Below are positions 33,801 through 41,204 of a stretch of 64,000 nt of DNA, one piece after another. The notes below the pieces were generated by a model that did not search any database, was not told the origin of the DNA, and saw only the letters and a list, made by a program, of their open reading frames with translations. Each line of letters starts with the position of its first letter. Position 1 is the stretch's first letter. This stretch comes from Microbacterium pygmaeum. Its GTDB lineage: Bacteria > Actinomycetota > Actinomycetes > Actinomycetales > Microbacteriaceae. The position numbers and the translations under genes are program-made. The stretch is from NCBI RefSeq assembly GCF_900100885.1, contig NZ_LT629692.1:930001-994000 (forward strand), in the 5' to 3' direction.

Positions 33801-33899
33801 GTCGGCTCGGCATCGGTCGGCCCGGCGCTGCCGGAGCGGTACCGCCTCCCGCGGGAGCACACCGCGTGGTCGCTTCGTATGCAGGTCGACCCGCGCTGA
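30819..33899 (+). CDS. GH2 beta-galactosidase (LacZ type)
   Basis: 1026 residues. Five-domain LacZ layout: jelly-roll sugar-binding domain (SHWVLEAF, WLNGQELGWSSGSRLPFEF), Ig-like domain, TIM barrel (GMNRHEHHPDTGR, RTSHYPPHPEFLRLCDEYGLWV), acid/base Glu418 in WSLANES, nucleophile Glu519 in LLVEYAHAMGN, and a C-terminal Bgal_small_N domain (GGLELDGPWIDVHRAPTENDHG, GRGPGETYVDSYEGS). No signal peptide. An acidic insertion near 486-510 (FDDDDEDETESAG) precedes the nucleophile strand. It is expected to release beta-galactose or a related sugar from imported galactosides. Translation is coupled to the aldo/keto reductase. Confidence 0.92.
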   Translation: MSERYWESTQPGAGRRAARSDTRSDARVQSLGGMWKFRLSPTADGTGADFVGDGFDDGSWDDMPVPSHWVLEAFTPLSGGPARSMRGTAEGPLYTNTAYPIPLDPPRVPTENPTGDYRLVFDVPAGWGDAVLRFQGVDSCAKVWLNGQELGWSSGSRLPFEFDAPVVPGRNVLAVRVHRWSSGTYLEDQDMWWLPGIFRDVELLERPAGAIDDNFVHADYDHLTGTGTLRVDASIDAVVEIAELGIRIPAGETASVPVEPWSADVPRLYRGTLASAGEVVELAVGFRRIEIVDGVFTVNGRPVTMHGMNRHEHHPDTGRTLDRETMVRDIVMMKRANIDAVRTSHYPPHPEFLRLCDEYGLWVVLECDLETHGFIYAGWEGNPPADPRWRAALLDRLHRTVERDKNHPSIVIWSLANESWVGDGITEMRAWLEERDPSRPVLYERDPRYRDSDFYSVMYPSLELLEQIGRREEPRGGRLGMHGLVFDDDDEDETESAGADAVIDADDARRRSLPFLLVEYAHAMGNGPGSLQDYQRIIDAHERLCGGFIWEWIDHGFSAVTDDGVPYILHGDDVESEPKGGRFSLHGVVFSDRTPTPALTEIAKAYAPLRIEIADAIEIVNGRHSADTSDLVFRWTIEVDGLPADEGMLELAPLAAGHRTSLDLPAAASAPGSGPAVLTVEAVLAAGTLWAPAGHVVAWGQALLAEPEPRPGRPPVPEPDSVETRASARDAGARDQSRRDGRLSSLGGAIVVGDAAFDAATGRLHRLGGLELDGPWIDVHRAPTENDHGQGSLNDLASVWRGTGMDRMLHRTDSVEHGDGWLRSSGRTAPTTHPHGVTWSMLWRADGAGVVLDVEVDFTGPWADTPYLHRDIWVPRVGLLLSLPGGFDRVEWFGRGPGETYVDSYEGSRIGRFARTIDELQTPYPVPQENGNHVQTRWLSLSGEGMPGLRVDGRPQFDFTARRWTSLDLQRAAKPHELRDSGRVWLNLDSAQQGVGSASVGPALPERYRLPREHTAWSLRMQVDPR

Positions 33900-33906
33900 C
33901 CGCACC

Positions 33907-33968
33907 CGTTCGCGGACGAAACACGCCGCGAACGCACCGGACGTCGCGGCGTGTCTCGTCCGCAAACG
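33907..33968. terminator. Long bidirectional terminator hairpin
   Basis: Two 24-base arms (33907-33930 and 33945-33968) pair with only two mismatches around a 14-base loop. It lies just after the beta-galactosidase stop and before the insertion sequence; before the insertion it would have separated that gene from the convergent DUF1537 kinase. Confidence 0.75.
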
Positions 33969-33973
33969 GCGCG

Positions 33974-33979
33974 GCTAGC
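33974..33979. repeat. Target-site duplication, left copy
   Basis: GCTAGC abuts the left end of the insertion sequence and is repeated at 35067-35072 on the right. Confidence 0.85.
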
Positions 33980-33991
33980 TGTACTCAGCAG

Positions 33992-34963
33992 TCACGTGGG
34001 TAACACTCTGCTGAGGGGTGTGCCGTTGATGGCGGTGTGGTGGCGTTCGGTGTTGTAGTGCTCAATGAAGGGTGCGAGGGCGTTGGTGCGGGCGGTGTTT
34101 GAGGGGAAGACCTGCCGGTAGGCCCACTCGGTTTGCAGAGTGCGGTTCAGGCGTTCTACCTTCCCGTTCTGCCAGGGGCAGTGCGGGCGGATGAGGACGT
34201 GTTTCGCGCCGAGCGTGCGGAGCACGGCCTGGACGTCGTGTGAGAGCCGGTAGCTGAAATGGTTGTCGGTCATGACCTGTTCGATGCGGGGGATGCCGTG
34301 CACGGCGAAGTACGCGGCAGCGCGGGCAAGGAACCCAGCGCAGGTTGGCCCCTTCTCGTCCGGGTGGATCTCGGAGTACGCAAGCCTGGAGTGGTCATCG
34401 ATGATCGAGTGGACGTAGTCGAAGCCGATCCGAGCCTTCTTGTGAGCGGCGGTATCGCCGGCCGCTCTGCCGTGGGCGCGCCACCCGCCGCCGTCGGGGA
34501 TACGGCCCAGCTTCTTCACGTCCATATGCACCAGCTCACCGGGGCGGGAGCGTTCATATCGGACGGCGGTCTGTTTCGAGGCGCGGATGATCTGCCCGGT
34601 CAACGGGTCGCATTCCGATAACCGTGGGACGCCGTGGCGGCGCAGGATCGCTCCGACCGTGCGGGCTGGAACCCCAGCGACCGGCCCGATCCGGTCCTGA
34701 CCTTGCCGCAGCTGAGCGCGTAACGCGAGCACCCGCTGCTCGATCTCGACTGGCGTGCGCCGCGGCATCGACCGTGGCCGGGACGACCGATCCACCAACC
34801 CGGCCGCGCCCTCCAGCCGGAACCTGGACACCCACCGATGCGCGCACTGACGCGAGAGCCCGAGCTCTCGGGCGACATGAGCGAGAGGGCGCCCATCATG
34901 AATGACCCGAGTTATCAACAGGGTCCGTCCGTGGATATTCAACCGAGCATTACCGTGGGCCAT
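33992..34963 (-). CDS. IS481-family transposase
   Basis: 323 residues. N-terminal helix-turn-helix pair (HVARELGLSRQCAHRWVSRF), then an integrase-core RNase H fold with the DDE residues: Asp in LVHMDVKKLG, Asp in QVMTDNHFSY and Glu in WQNGKVERLNRTLQ. Full length for the family. The stop lies 12 bases inside the left end of the element. No frameshift or premature stop is seen. Confidence 0.93.
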   Translation of the reverse strand: MAHGNARLNIHGRTLLITRVIHDGRPLAHVARELGLSRQCAHRWVSRFRLEGAAGLVDRSSRPRSMPRRTPVEIEQRVLALRAQLRQGQDRIGPVAGVPARTVGAILRRHGVPRLSECDPLTGQIIRASKQTAVRYERSRPGELVHMDVKKLGRIPDGGGWRAHGRAAGDTAAHKKARIGFDYVHSIIDDHSRLAYSEIHPDEKGPTCAGFLARAAAYFAVHGIPRIEQVMTDNHFSYRLSHDVQAVLRTLGAKHVLIRPHCPWQNGKVERLNRTLQTEWAYRQVFPSNTARTNALAPFIEHYNTERHHTAINGTPLSRVLPT

Positions 34964-34966
34964 GGG

Positions 34967-35018
34967 AACCTCCGGGGAGACTAGGGAACGTAAGCACTTC
35001 CACTAAGCCCCGGAGGTT
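34967..35018. terminator. Hairpin upstream of the transposase inside the IS
   Basis: AACCTCCGGGG (34967-34977) and CCCCGGAGGTT (35008-35018) are exact complements, spanning the region just before the transposase start. Such a structure can block read-through transcription from outside or sequester the start region. Confidence 0.55.
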
Positions 35019-35066
35019 CTCCTCACCGCAAGTCCCGAACCGTCACCAACGTCACAGCCGGGTACA

Positions 35067-35072
35067 GCTAGC
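35067..35072. repeat. Target-site duplication, right copy, containing a stop codon
   Basis: GCTAGC at the right end of the insertion. Read on the minus strand it supplies the TAG stop codon (35068-35070) of the DUF1537 kinase gene. Confidence 0.85.
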
Positions 35073-36354
35073 GCTCGCCGAGGCCCCGGATGCGCTCGAA
35101 CAGGTCGACGTCGCCGACCTGACCGCCCTTGAGGAGCAGCTCCAGTCCGTCGATCGCGGGGTCGGCGGACGCGGCGTGCAGCAGCACGATGTTCCCCCAC
35201 GGGTTCGCCGCGATCGACAGCGACTCGACGCCGAGCAGCCGCGTGATCCGGCTGGACGTATCGCCCCCGCACACGATCACACGACGTGTCGTCCCCGCGG
35301 AGACGGCGGACGAGATGACGGATGCCGCGGCCTCGGCGATCGCCTCGAGCACCGGACGGCTTCCCACCGGCGTCGGGTCCGCATCGTCCGAGGTCAGCAC
35401 GACGCTGCGCCCGGCCGCCAGCGCTTCCACGACCGTCGAGGCTGCGGCATCCGCCCTGCCCTCGTCCAGCTCCAGCGGCTGCACGAGCCAGCCGGCCGCG
35501 GCCGCCGCGTCCGCCTGGCGACGGGTCTGGGCCGAGCGACTGCCGGAGACGGCGAGGATCGGTCCGGTCGAATCGGTCGCGACCGGCAGCGCCACCTGGG
35601 TTCCCGGCTCCGCCGCAGCGACGGCGGTGCTCAACCCGCCCGAGCCGATCGCGAAGACCGGCCCAGGCAACGCGTGCAGCGCATCACCGACGGCGATCAG
35701 ATGCGCCTCGTCGAGGGCGTCCAGCACGAGGGCGGCCGCATCGTCGTCCCGCAGCGCCGAGACCAGCGCGTCCGCCGACGCGTACGTCGGATGGAAGACC
35801 GACCCGATCGGCAGGTCGGTCTGCCTGCCCAGATGCACGGCGAGATCGGACTCGGTCATCGGCGTGCTCGGGTGCGTCGACATGGTCGGCTGGCGGTCCA
35901 GACGATAGACGACGCCGCCCTCAGCCGCGAAGTGGTGACCGAACGCCGTGAAGCGTCCGAAATCGGGCTGCGCGAACAGCACCGGCACCGGCGCGTCCGA
36001 GATCAGTTCGCGTCCGAGCTCGATCACGCGGCCGAGGCTGCCGATCTGCGGTGAGGAGTCAGCCGTCGAGCAGGCCTTGTACTGCACGACGTGGGGAGAG
36101 AGCGAGGCGAGGGCCGACAGCACCGGCCGCAGTTCGGCGTCGAGCTGCCCGGTCGGCAGCGAGCGGGCGATTCCGGCGATGCCGACCACGTCGCACTCCG
36201 CCGCCGCCCGCTTCAGCGCTGCGGCATCCGGAAGGCCGACGAAGAGCCGCCCCGACCATCCGTGTCGCGCGAACTGCAGCAGCGCGTCGACACTCCCGGT
36301 GAAGTCGTCACCGTAGAACGCGACGCGAAGCCCGTGCGATCCGGTCTCAGACAC
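35068..36354 (-). CDS. DUF1537 four-carbon acid sugar kinase family; 3-oxo-isoapionate kinase candidate
   Basis: 428 residues from a GTG at 36354. N-terminal motif VAFYGDDFTGSVDALLQ (Asp16, Asp17) and C-terminal nucleotide motif VCGGDTSSRIT near residue 360 define the DUF1537 (OtnK-like) kinases, which phosphorylate C4-C5 keto acids. Its start overlaps the end of a RuBisCO-like protein gene by 8 bases; that pairing is characteristic of D-apionate/3-oxo-isoapionate catabolism (OiaK with OiaC or OiaX). The specific substrate is inferred. The TAG stop sits inside the insertion-sequence target duplication, so the coding sequence survived the insertion intact. Confidence 0.78.
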   Translation of the reverse strand: MSETGSHGLRVAFYGDDFTGSVDALLQFARHGWSGRLFVGLPDAAALKRAAAECDVVGIAGIARSLPTGQLDAELRPVLSALASLSPHVVQYKACSTADSSPQIGSLGRVIELGRELISDAPVPVLFAQPDFGRFTAFGHHFAAEGGVVYRLDRQPTMSTHPSTPMTESDLAVHLGRQTDLPIGSVFHPTYASADALVSALRDDDAAALVLDALDEAHLIAVGDALHALPGPVFAIGSGGLSTAVAAAEPGTQVALPVATDSTGPILAVSGSRSAQTRRQADAAAAAGWLVQPLELDEGRADAAASTVVEALAAGRSVVLTSDDADPTPVGSRPVLEAIAEAAASVISSAVSAGTTRRVIVCGGDTSSRITRLLGVESLSIAANPWGNIVLLHAASADPAIDGLELLLKGGQVGDVDLFERIRGLGER

Positions 36355-37645
36355 GCACCGGCCCGAATCGCTCCGACGCCCGGCGCAGCGGCTCCGACGC
36401 CGCGAAGGCCTCCTCCGCCGGCTCGCCGCGTTCGGCCGACGCCCACGCGTCGCGCATGCTCGCGACGCCCGCGGCGGCCCCGTCGGGGTGACCGTGGATG
36501 CCGCCGCCTGACAGGACGAGGAGGTCGGTGGTCCCGACCGCCTCGTACGTGGCGTGAGCGAGCCCGCCCCACTGGCCGGAGGACAGGACCGGGACGGTCG
36601 GAGTCAGGCCGAGCAGCGGTGTGCGCACGGCATCGATGGCGGCGAGCACCTCGGCGTCGGACTCGTAGAACTTGTTGCTGATCCCGTTGGTGTGCAGGTG
36701 ATCGGCTCCGGAGAGGCGGGCCAGCTTCTGCCACGCACCGAACGCGATGCCGACCTGATCGCTGCGCGCCATGGCACCGAGCATCGCACGGTGCCCGTGG
36801 ATCGGCACGCTGGACTTCGTGCGCAGGTATTCCAGGCCCGCGAGTCCGACCATGTTGATGCACGCCATCACGCAGGTGCCGCCGGCCGCCACGACGAGGT
36901 CGTGGTTGGCCTCGAGCCTGCCGATGTCGTCGGTGATGTTGAACGCGTACATCGGCTTGGTGCCCGTGCGGTCCGCGTGTCGCTCCAGCACCGGCATGAC
37001 CGCGGCCACGCGGTCGGCCAGCGGCGATGCGGGTCCGTTGCCCTGCAGTTCGTCGTCCTTGATGAAATCGACGCCGGCCGCCGCGAGTTCGCCCACGACC
37101 TCGGCCAGCTCAGCGGGGGAGAGCCCGATGCTGGGCTTGATGATCGTGCCGAGCATCGCACCCGTCGGCCGGTTCATGAGCGCCCGCGTTCCGGCGATGC
37201 CGAAGGCGGGTCCGGCGTATCGGTCGGCGAACGCCTGCGGCAGGTCGAGGTCGACGAGCCGGATGGCGGCGAGCTCCTTCATCTCGAACAGGTTGCCCGC
37301 GACGGCGGCCAGCAGGTTCGGCAACGAGGGCCCGAAGTTGTCCAGCGGGAACCGCAGTCGCATCCGGGCGCGGCGGCGCAGGGCGGGGTCGCCGACGGAA
37401 CCCGGAAGCGCGGACGCTGCAGTCGGCGGGATCTCGTCGATGCTGACGACCTGCGCGGCGAAGCGGGCGCGCACGGCGTCCGACTCGCGCTCGACGCGCA
37501 CGAAGGTCCCGGTGGACTGTTCTCCGGCCAGGACTTCGGCGGCGTGCTCCAAGGGCAGCGAGGTCTCGATGATGTAGGTCGCCGTGACGTACGCGCCGGG
37601 CGTGAACGCGGGTGCGGGAAAGGCGGATGCTGGGGAGATGCTCAT
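36347..37645 (-). CDS. RuBisCO-like protein; 3-oxo-isoapionate-4-phosphate decarboxylase (OiaC-like) candidate
   Basis: 432 residues with the RuBisCO large-subunit fold: N-terminal alpha/beta domain, then a TIM barrel with Lys170 (GTIIKPSIGLSP), the carbamylation/metal motif Lys196-Asp197-Asp198-Glu199 (FIKDDELQGN), His283/His285 (IHGHRA) and a phosphate-binding glycine run SGGGIHGHPDG (379-389). It keeps the KDDE metal site but is no CO2-fixing RuBisCO by overall sequence. RuBisCO-like proteins beside DUF1537 kinases act on 3-oxo-isoapionate 4-phosphate: OiaC gives L-erythrulose 1-phosphate and CO2, OiaX cleaves differently. LerI- and DerI-like genes in this window favour OiaC. Confidence 0.8.
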   Translation of the reverse strand: MSISPASAFPAPAFTPGAYVTATYIIETSLPLEHAAEVLAGEQSTGTFVRVERESDAVRARFAAQVVSIDEIPPTAASALPGSVGDPALRRRARMRLRFPLDNFGPSLPNLLAAVAGNLFEMKELAAIRLVDLDLPQAFADRYAGPAFGIAGTRALMNRPTGAMLGTIIKPSIGLSPAELAEVVGELAAAGVDFIKDDELQGNGPASPLADRVAAVMPVLERHADRTGTKPMYAFNITDDIGRLEANHDLVVAAGGTCVMACINMVGLAGLEYLRTKSSVPIHGHRAMLGAMARSDQVGIAFGAWQKLARLSGADHLHTNGISNKFYESDAEVLAAIDAVRTPLLGLTPTVPVLSSGQWGGLAHATYEAVGTTDLLVLSGGGIHGHPDGAAAGVASMRDAWASAERGEPAEEAFAASEPLRRASERFGPVRV

Positions 37646-37655
37646 GATGGCGTCC

Positions 37656-39647
37656 TCACCAGACCAGGGGGAGCCATACGGACATCTCCCCGGGCCCGCG
37701 GTTGCCCCATGCGAAGTAGGGGATGAGCCGCACCCGCGCCGACCCGATCGCCTCGTCGGCGAGGTCGGCGTACAGTCCGTCCTCGGCGACCGCCGGAAGC
37801 ACGGCGATCTCGGTCTCCAGCGCGAGCACGCGCGTCCCTGCGATCTCCGCCTCGACCGGGATCGGTGCGGCGCCCCGACGCAGGGCCGCCTGCTCGAGGA
37901 CGACTCCGGCGGGAAGGTCGGCGCTTTCCAGCGCGTAGACGACCGGACCCCGCTGCACGGCGACCTGGTTCGTGATCTCCTCGGCGAGACGGTGCCCGCG
38001 CAGGATCCGCACCGGCATGGGCAGGACGAGTTCGATGAGATCGCCGACCGCCCAGTCGCGCTGGATGCGGGTGTACGTGCTCGGCGCTGAGACCTCGACC
38101 GCCTGGCCGTTGACCGTGAGGGATGCGCCGGTGCACCAGCCCGGGATGCGCAGGTGGACGGGCAGCGAGCGTTCGGCGGCGGTCACGGTGAAGGCGATGC
38201 GCTCCTGCCAGGGATAGTCGCTGTCCTCGCGGAGGGCCAGGCGGCGGCCGTCCTCGTCGGTGACGTCGAGATCGCTGCCGCCGTAGAGGTGCACGTACAC
38301 GCCGTCGGCGGAGAGCGATGCGGCTCGTTCGTGGAACCGCGCGAGGGTGCGGGCGATGTTGGGCGGGCAGCAGAAGCAGCTCAGGTAGCGCTGCCGGAGT
38401 CGCTCGTCGGATGCCGGAGGCTCGGGCACCGGGTGCTGTCCCGTGTCACCAGGGCGGCGCAGGGCGTAGGGCAGGTCGCGCACCTGGCGCAGGGCATTCG
38501 TGTAGAAGTACTCCGAGCCTTCCAGGCTCACGCTCGCCAGCAGGCTGTTGAAGGCGATCTGCTCGATGACGTCGGCGTAGGTCGCGTCGCCGGTGAGTGC
38601 CAGCATCCGCTCGCCCCACAGGATCATGCCGATGTTCGCGCATGATTCGGCGTGGGCGGTCGTGTTGGGCAGCTGGTACGCGCGTCCGTATGCCTGATGC
38701 ACGCGACTGATCCCGCCCTGCCAGGGATTGCCGTCGGGGGATGCCCCGTCGTACAGCGCGCCGCAGCCGCCGGTGATGTAGAGCTTGGTGTCGACGACGT
38801 CGCGCCACAGGTTCTCCAGCACGCCCTGCAGCTCGTCGTCAGCTGTCTCGGCGACGAGGTCGGCCAGACCCGCGTAGAGGTAGTTGGCCCGCACGGCATG
38901 GCCGGCCACGGCCGTCTGCTCGCGCACCGGGACGCGGTCCTGGTTGTCGTCGCCCCCCTCGTCGAACTCGTCGCGGACGCGGACGAACGCCTCGGCGAGG
39001 CGGAGGTACCGCTCGTCTTCGGTGGCGCGATACAGCTCGATGACGGCCATGTAGTGCGACGGGCAGATGGCGCTTCGCGCGAGTTCGACCGGCTTGTTCG
39101 TGGCGAGGTCCTCGAGGAATGACGCCGCCTTCTTCGCGGCATCCAGGAGGGTCGTGCTGCCGGTCACCTGGAAGTGCCGCACCCCTGCGGTGATCAGATG
39201 CCCGAGGTTGTACGTCTCGAAGTTGAACCGGTCGGCCAGTGCGGACACCGGCGCGTCGTTGCGCTCGGCGATGAACGTGGGTGTGTGCAGGTAGCCGTCG
39301 TCGCGCTGCACCGAGGCGATGAGCTGCGCCAGCTCCTCGACCTGGGCGGCCAGCTCGGGATCGGGGTCGGTCTCCAGGCGCGCGATCGCGGCCTCGAGCC
39401 ACTTGTAGAAGTCGCCGTCCATGAAGGGTGGGCCGATGTGCTCGCCGGATGCGAGCCCTGCGGCGAGGCGGAAGTTCTGCAGACCGGGGCTCACCTGCGG
39501 GTCACTCAGCGACTCCCAGATGCGCGGCACCGTCACATCACGCGTCCGTGCGTGCAGGTCGCCCCAGAATCCGCGAGCCCATCGCGCGTTCGCCGCATCC
39601 AGTGCGCGCAGGGGGGTGTGCGTGGAGAGCGAGGTCGTCACCGCCAT
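37656..39647 (-). CDS. GH127 beta-L-arabinofuranosidase (HypBA1-like)
   Basis: 663 residues. An (alpha/alpha)6 barrel with the unusual Zn-cysteine active site: Glu334 and Cys336 in HAESCANIGM and the Cys426-Cys427 pair in CFCCPPN, matching Glu338, Cys340, Cys417 and Cys418 of HypBA1, where Cys417 is the nucleophile. C-terminal beta-sandwich domains follow (LPVHLRIPGWC, QVAVQRGPVVYALE). It lacks a signal peptide, so it acts on imported oligosaccharides. First gene of the operon with the RuBisCO-like protein (10-base gap) and kinase; relatives act on beta-L-arabinofuranosides or related sugars in pectin. GGAAGG precedes the ATG. Confidence 0.9.
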   Translation of the reverse strand: MAVTTSLSTHTPLRALDAANARWARGFWGDLHARTRDVTVPRIWESLSDPQVSPGLQNFRLAAGLASGEHIGPPFMDGDFYKWLEAAIARLETDPDPELAAQVEELAQLIASVQRDDGYLHTPTFIAERNDAPVSALADRFNFETYNLGHLITAGVRHFQVTGSTTLLDAAKKAASFLEDLATNKPVELARSAICPSHYMAVIELYRATEDERYLRLAEAFVRVRDEFDEGGDDNQDRVPVREQTAVAGHAVRANYLYAGLADLVAETADDELQGVLENLWRDVVDTKLYITGGCGALYDGASPDGNPWQGGISRVHQAYGRAYQLPNTTAHAESCANIGMILWGERMLALTGDATYADVIEQIAFNSLLASVSLEGSEYFYTNALRQVRDLPYALRRPGDTGQHPVPEPPASDERLRQRYLSCFCCPPNIARTLARFHERAASLSADGVYVHLYGGSDLDVTDEDGRRLALREDSDYPWQERIAFTVTAAERSLPVHLRIPGWCTGASLTVNGQAVEVSAPSTYTRIQRDWAVGDLIELVLPMPVRILRGHRLAEEITNQVAVQRGPVVYALESADLPAGVVLEQAALRRGAAPIPVEAEIAGTRVLALETEIAVLPAVAEDGLYADLADEAIGSARVRLIPYFAWGNRGPGEMSVWLPLVW

Positions 39648-39679
39648 GGTGTGTGTCCTTCCGAGTGCGGATCAAGTCT

Positions 39680-39763
39680 GTCAGTGACGATTGAGCCACA
39701 AAGTGAATAGAATTTCAACCCTGACTGTTGACACACTCCGAAAAGTTGCCTACTGTCACTGAC
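39680..39763. promoter_or_regulatory. Inverted-repeat operator pair between GH127 and the second ABC importer
   Basis: GTCAGTGAC (39680-39688) and GTCACTGAC (39755-39763) are exact complements 66 bases apart. The right arm overlaps the -10 and start point of the importer promoter, and the left arm lies in the leader of the GH127 operon. The spacing suggests a DNA loop joining both promoters. Confidence 0.6.
39728..39756 (+). promoter_or_regulatory. Consensus-like promoter of the second ABC importer
   Basis: -35 TTGACA (39728-39733), a 17-base spacer and -10 TACTGT (39751-39756). This is the strongest sigma-70-type promoter I see in the window. Predicted start near 39763, about 40 bases before the coding start. 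Confidence 0.72.
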
Positions 39764-39802
39764 GTACCCTCACCCCGCATGGCCGTCGTCAAGGAGGACG
39801 CT

Positions 39803-41143
39803 ATGAAAACCCGCAGCACGCGCCGCAGCATGATCGTGACCGGTCTCGCGCTCGCAACACTTCTCCCGCTCTCCGCCTGTGCCGGCGGAGCCGCTCCCGG
39901 TGCATCCGAGAGCGCAGGTGGAGGAGCCGCGACCGGCACCGACCCCGAGACCTTCACGGTCCTGACCGCGAACGAGAACCCGACGCTGGAGGCGCAGCTC
40001 ACCGCGCTCTCCGAAGACCAGTGCAAGGCGGAGAACGAGGCGCTCCCGCTCGAGCACGAGAAAGTGGCCCAGGCCGACGTCGTGCAGAAGGTGACCCTCC
40101 TGGCCAGCCAGGACTCGCTGCCCGCGCACTTCATCGCCGGCACCGCCATGGTCCGCCCGGACGGCGACCTCGGCAAGGCCGACCTGCTCGTCGACTACCA
40201 GGCGGCCCTCGAGGACCAGGGCCTCTGGGACCAGATCCTGCCGGCTGCGGCATCCACCATCAACAACGTCTACGGCCAGTACGTCTCGCTGCCCTACCAG
40301 TACAACCTCGAGGGCATCTGGTACAACAAGGCCATCTTCGAAGAGGTCGGACTCGACGAGCCGCAGACCTTCGACGACCTGGTCGCCGCGAACGAGGAGC
40401 TGGCTGCCGCCGGCTACACGCCGATGGCGATGGCCGGTGCGCAGGCGTTCCCGCTGACCCGCCTGATCGGCATGTACATCTATCGCAACGTCGGACTCGA
40501 CGCGATGACCGACATCCGCGACGGCAACGCCAAGCTGACCGACCCCGAGTACGTGGCCGGCGCCGAGGCGCTCGTGCAGATGGCGGAGGCGGGTGACTTC
40601 GGCGACGGATTCATCTCGCAGGATGCCTCGGTGGCCAACAACCAGTTCCTCACCGGCGCTGCGGCCATGAAGTACGACGGCACGTGGCTGCTCTCGAACA
40701 TCAACGACGAGGCACAGAACACCATCGGCGCGGAGAACATCGGCTTCATGCCGTTCCCCGCCGTCGAGGGCGGCGCCGGCAACATCGACCAGTGGCCGGC
40801 CAACGCCGGCACGGCGATGGCGATGAACCCCAAGACCTACGGCCCGAAGGTGGCAGACTGGCTCGGCTGCATCGCCGAGAACTACGGCGCGCAGGCGCTG
40901 GGCGATGCCGGTGTCGTCTCCGGCTTCAAGGTCAACGGCGAGGTCACCGACGTGCCCGAGACCACCAAGATGGTTCAGGAGCAGGTGGCCGCGATCGATG
41001 AGACCGTGCTCTGGTTCGAGGCGCTGATGGACGGCAAGTCGACCTCGCTGGCTCAGTCGAACGTCTCGCTCCTGGTGAGCGGACAGCTGTCGCCGGAGGA
41101 CTACATGGCACAGCTGCAGACCTCGATCGACGCCAACAAGTGA
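39803..41143 (+). CDS. ABC sugar transporter, substrate-binding lipoprotein
   Basis: 446 residues from an ATG with an AAGGAGG site 5 bases upstream; an earlier in-frame ATG at 39728 lies over the promoter and is rejected. Signal peptide with lipobox LSAC, then a Gly/Ala/Ser linker. Family 1 solute-binding body: NNVYGQYVSLPYQYNLEGIWYNKAIFEEVGL, AAAMKYDGTWLLSNINDE. It feeds the two permeases downstream. The divergent GH127/RuBisCO-like operon suggests an arabinofuranoside- or apioside-containing substrate (inference). Confidence 0.92.
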   Translation: MKTRSTRRSMIVTGLALATLLPLSACAGGAAPGASESAGGGAATGTDPETFTVLTANENPTLEAQLTALSEDQCKAENEALPLEHEKVAQADVVQKVTLLASQDSLPAHFIAGTAMVRPDGDLGKADLLVDYQAALEDQGLWDQILPAAASTINNVYGQYVSLPYQYNLEGIWYNKAIFEEVGLDEPQTFDDLVAANEELAAAGYTPMAMAGAQAFPLTRLIGMYIYRNVGLDAMTDIRDGNAKLTDPEYVAGAEALVQMAEAGDFGDGFISQDASVANNQFLTGAAAMKYDGTWLLSNINDEAQNTIGAENIGFMPFPAVEGGAGNIDQWPANAGTAMAMNPKTYGPKVADWLGCIAENYGAQALGDAGVVSGFKVNGEVTDVPETTKMVQEQVAAIDETVLWFEALMDGKSTSLAQSNVSLLVSGQLSPEDYMAQLQTSIDANK

Positions 41144-41150
41144 TTCACCA

Positions 41151-41185
41151 GGACGGCCCGGGCCACCGCGTGGCCCGGGCCGTCC
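41151..41185. terminator. Attenuating hairpin between binding protein and permease
   Basis: A perfect 15-bp GC-rich stem (41151-41165 with 41171-41185) and a 5-base loop lie directly after the binding-protein stop. As in the first importer, it probably reduces permease expression relative to the binding protein. Confidence 0.75.
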
Positions 41186-41204
41186 GAGTGTAGGGAGCAG
41201 CGTT

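Larger units (their letters stand above)
33980..35066 (-). mobile_element. IS481-family insertion sequence, complete
   Basis: 1087 bp. Imperfect terminal inverted repeats begin TGTACTCAGCAGTCACGTGG on the left and TGTACCCGGCTGTGACGTTG on the right (reverse complement); 19 of the first 25 positions match. It is flanked by the 6-bp duplication GCTAGC, encodes one intact DDE transposase, and so looks recently inserted and possibly active. It landed exactly over the stop codon of the DUF1537 kinase gene. Confidence 0.9.

Noticed and set aside
33992..34963. Whether the IS transposase is a decayed remnant.
   Set aside because: The frame is uninterrupted, the DDE residues are present and both ends plus the target duplication are intact.
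36347..37645. A CO2-fixing RuBisCO large subunit.
   Set aside because: The KDDE metal site is kept, but length, N-terminus and loop regions are those of RuBisCO-like proteins, there is no small subunit or phosphoribulokinase, and the DUF1537 partner points to sugar-acid catabolism.
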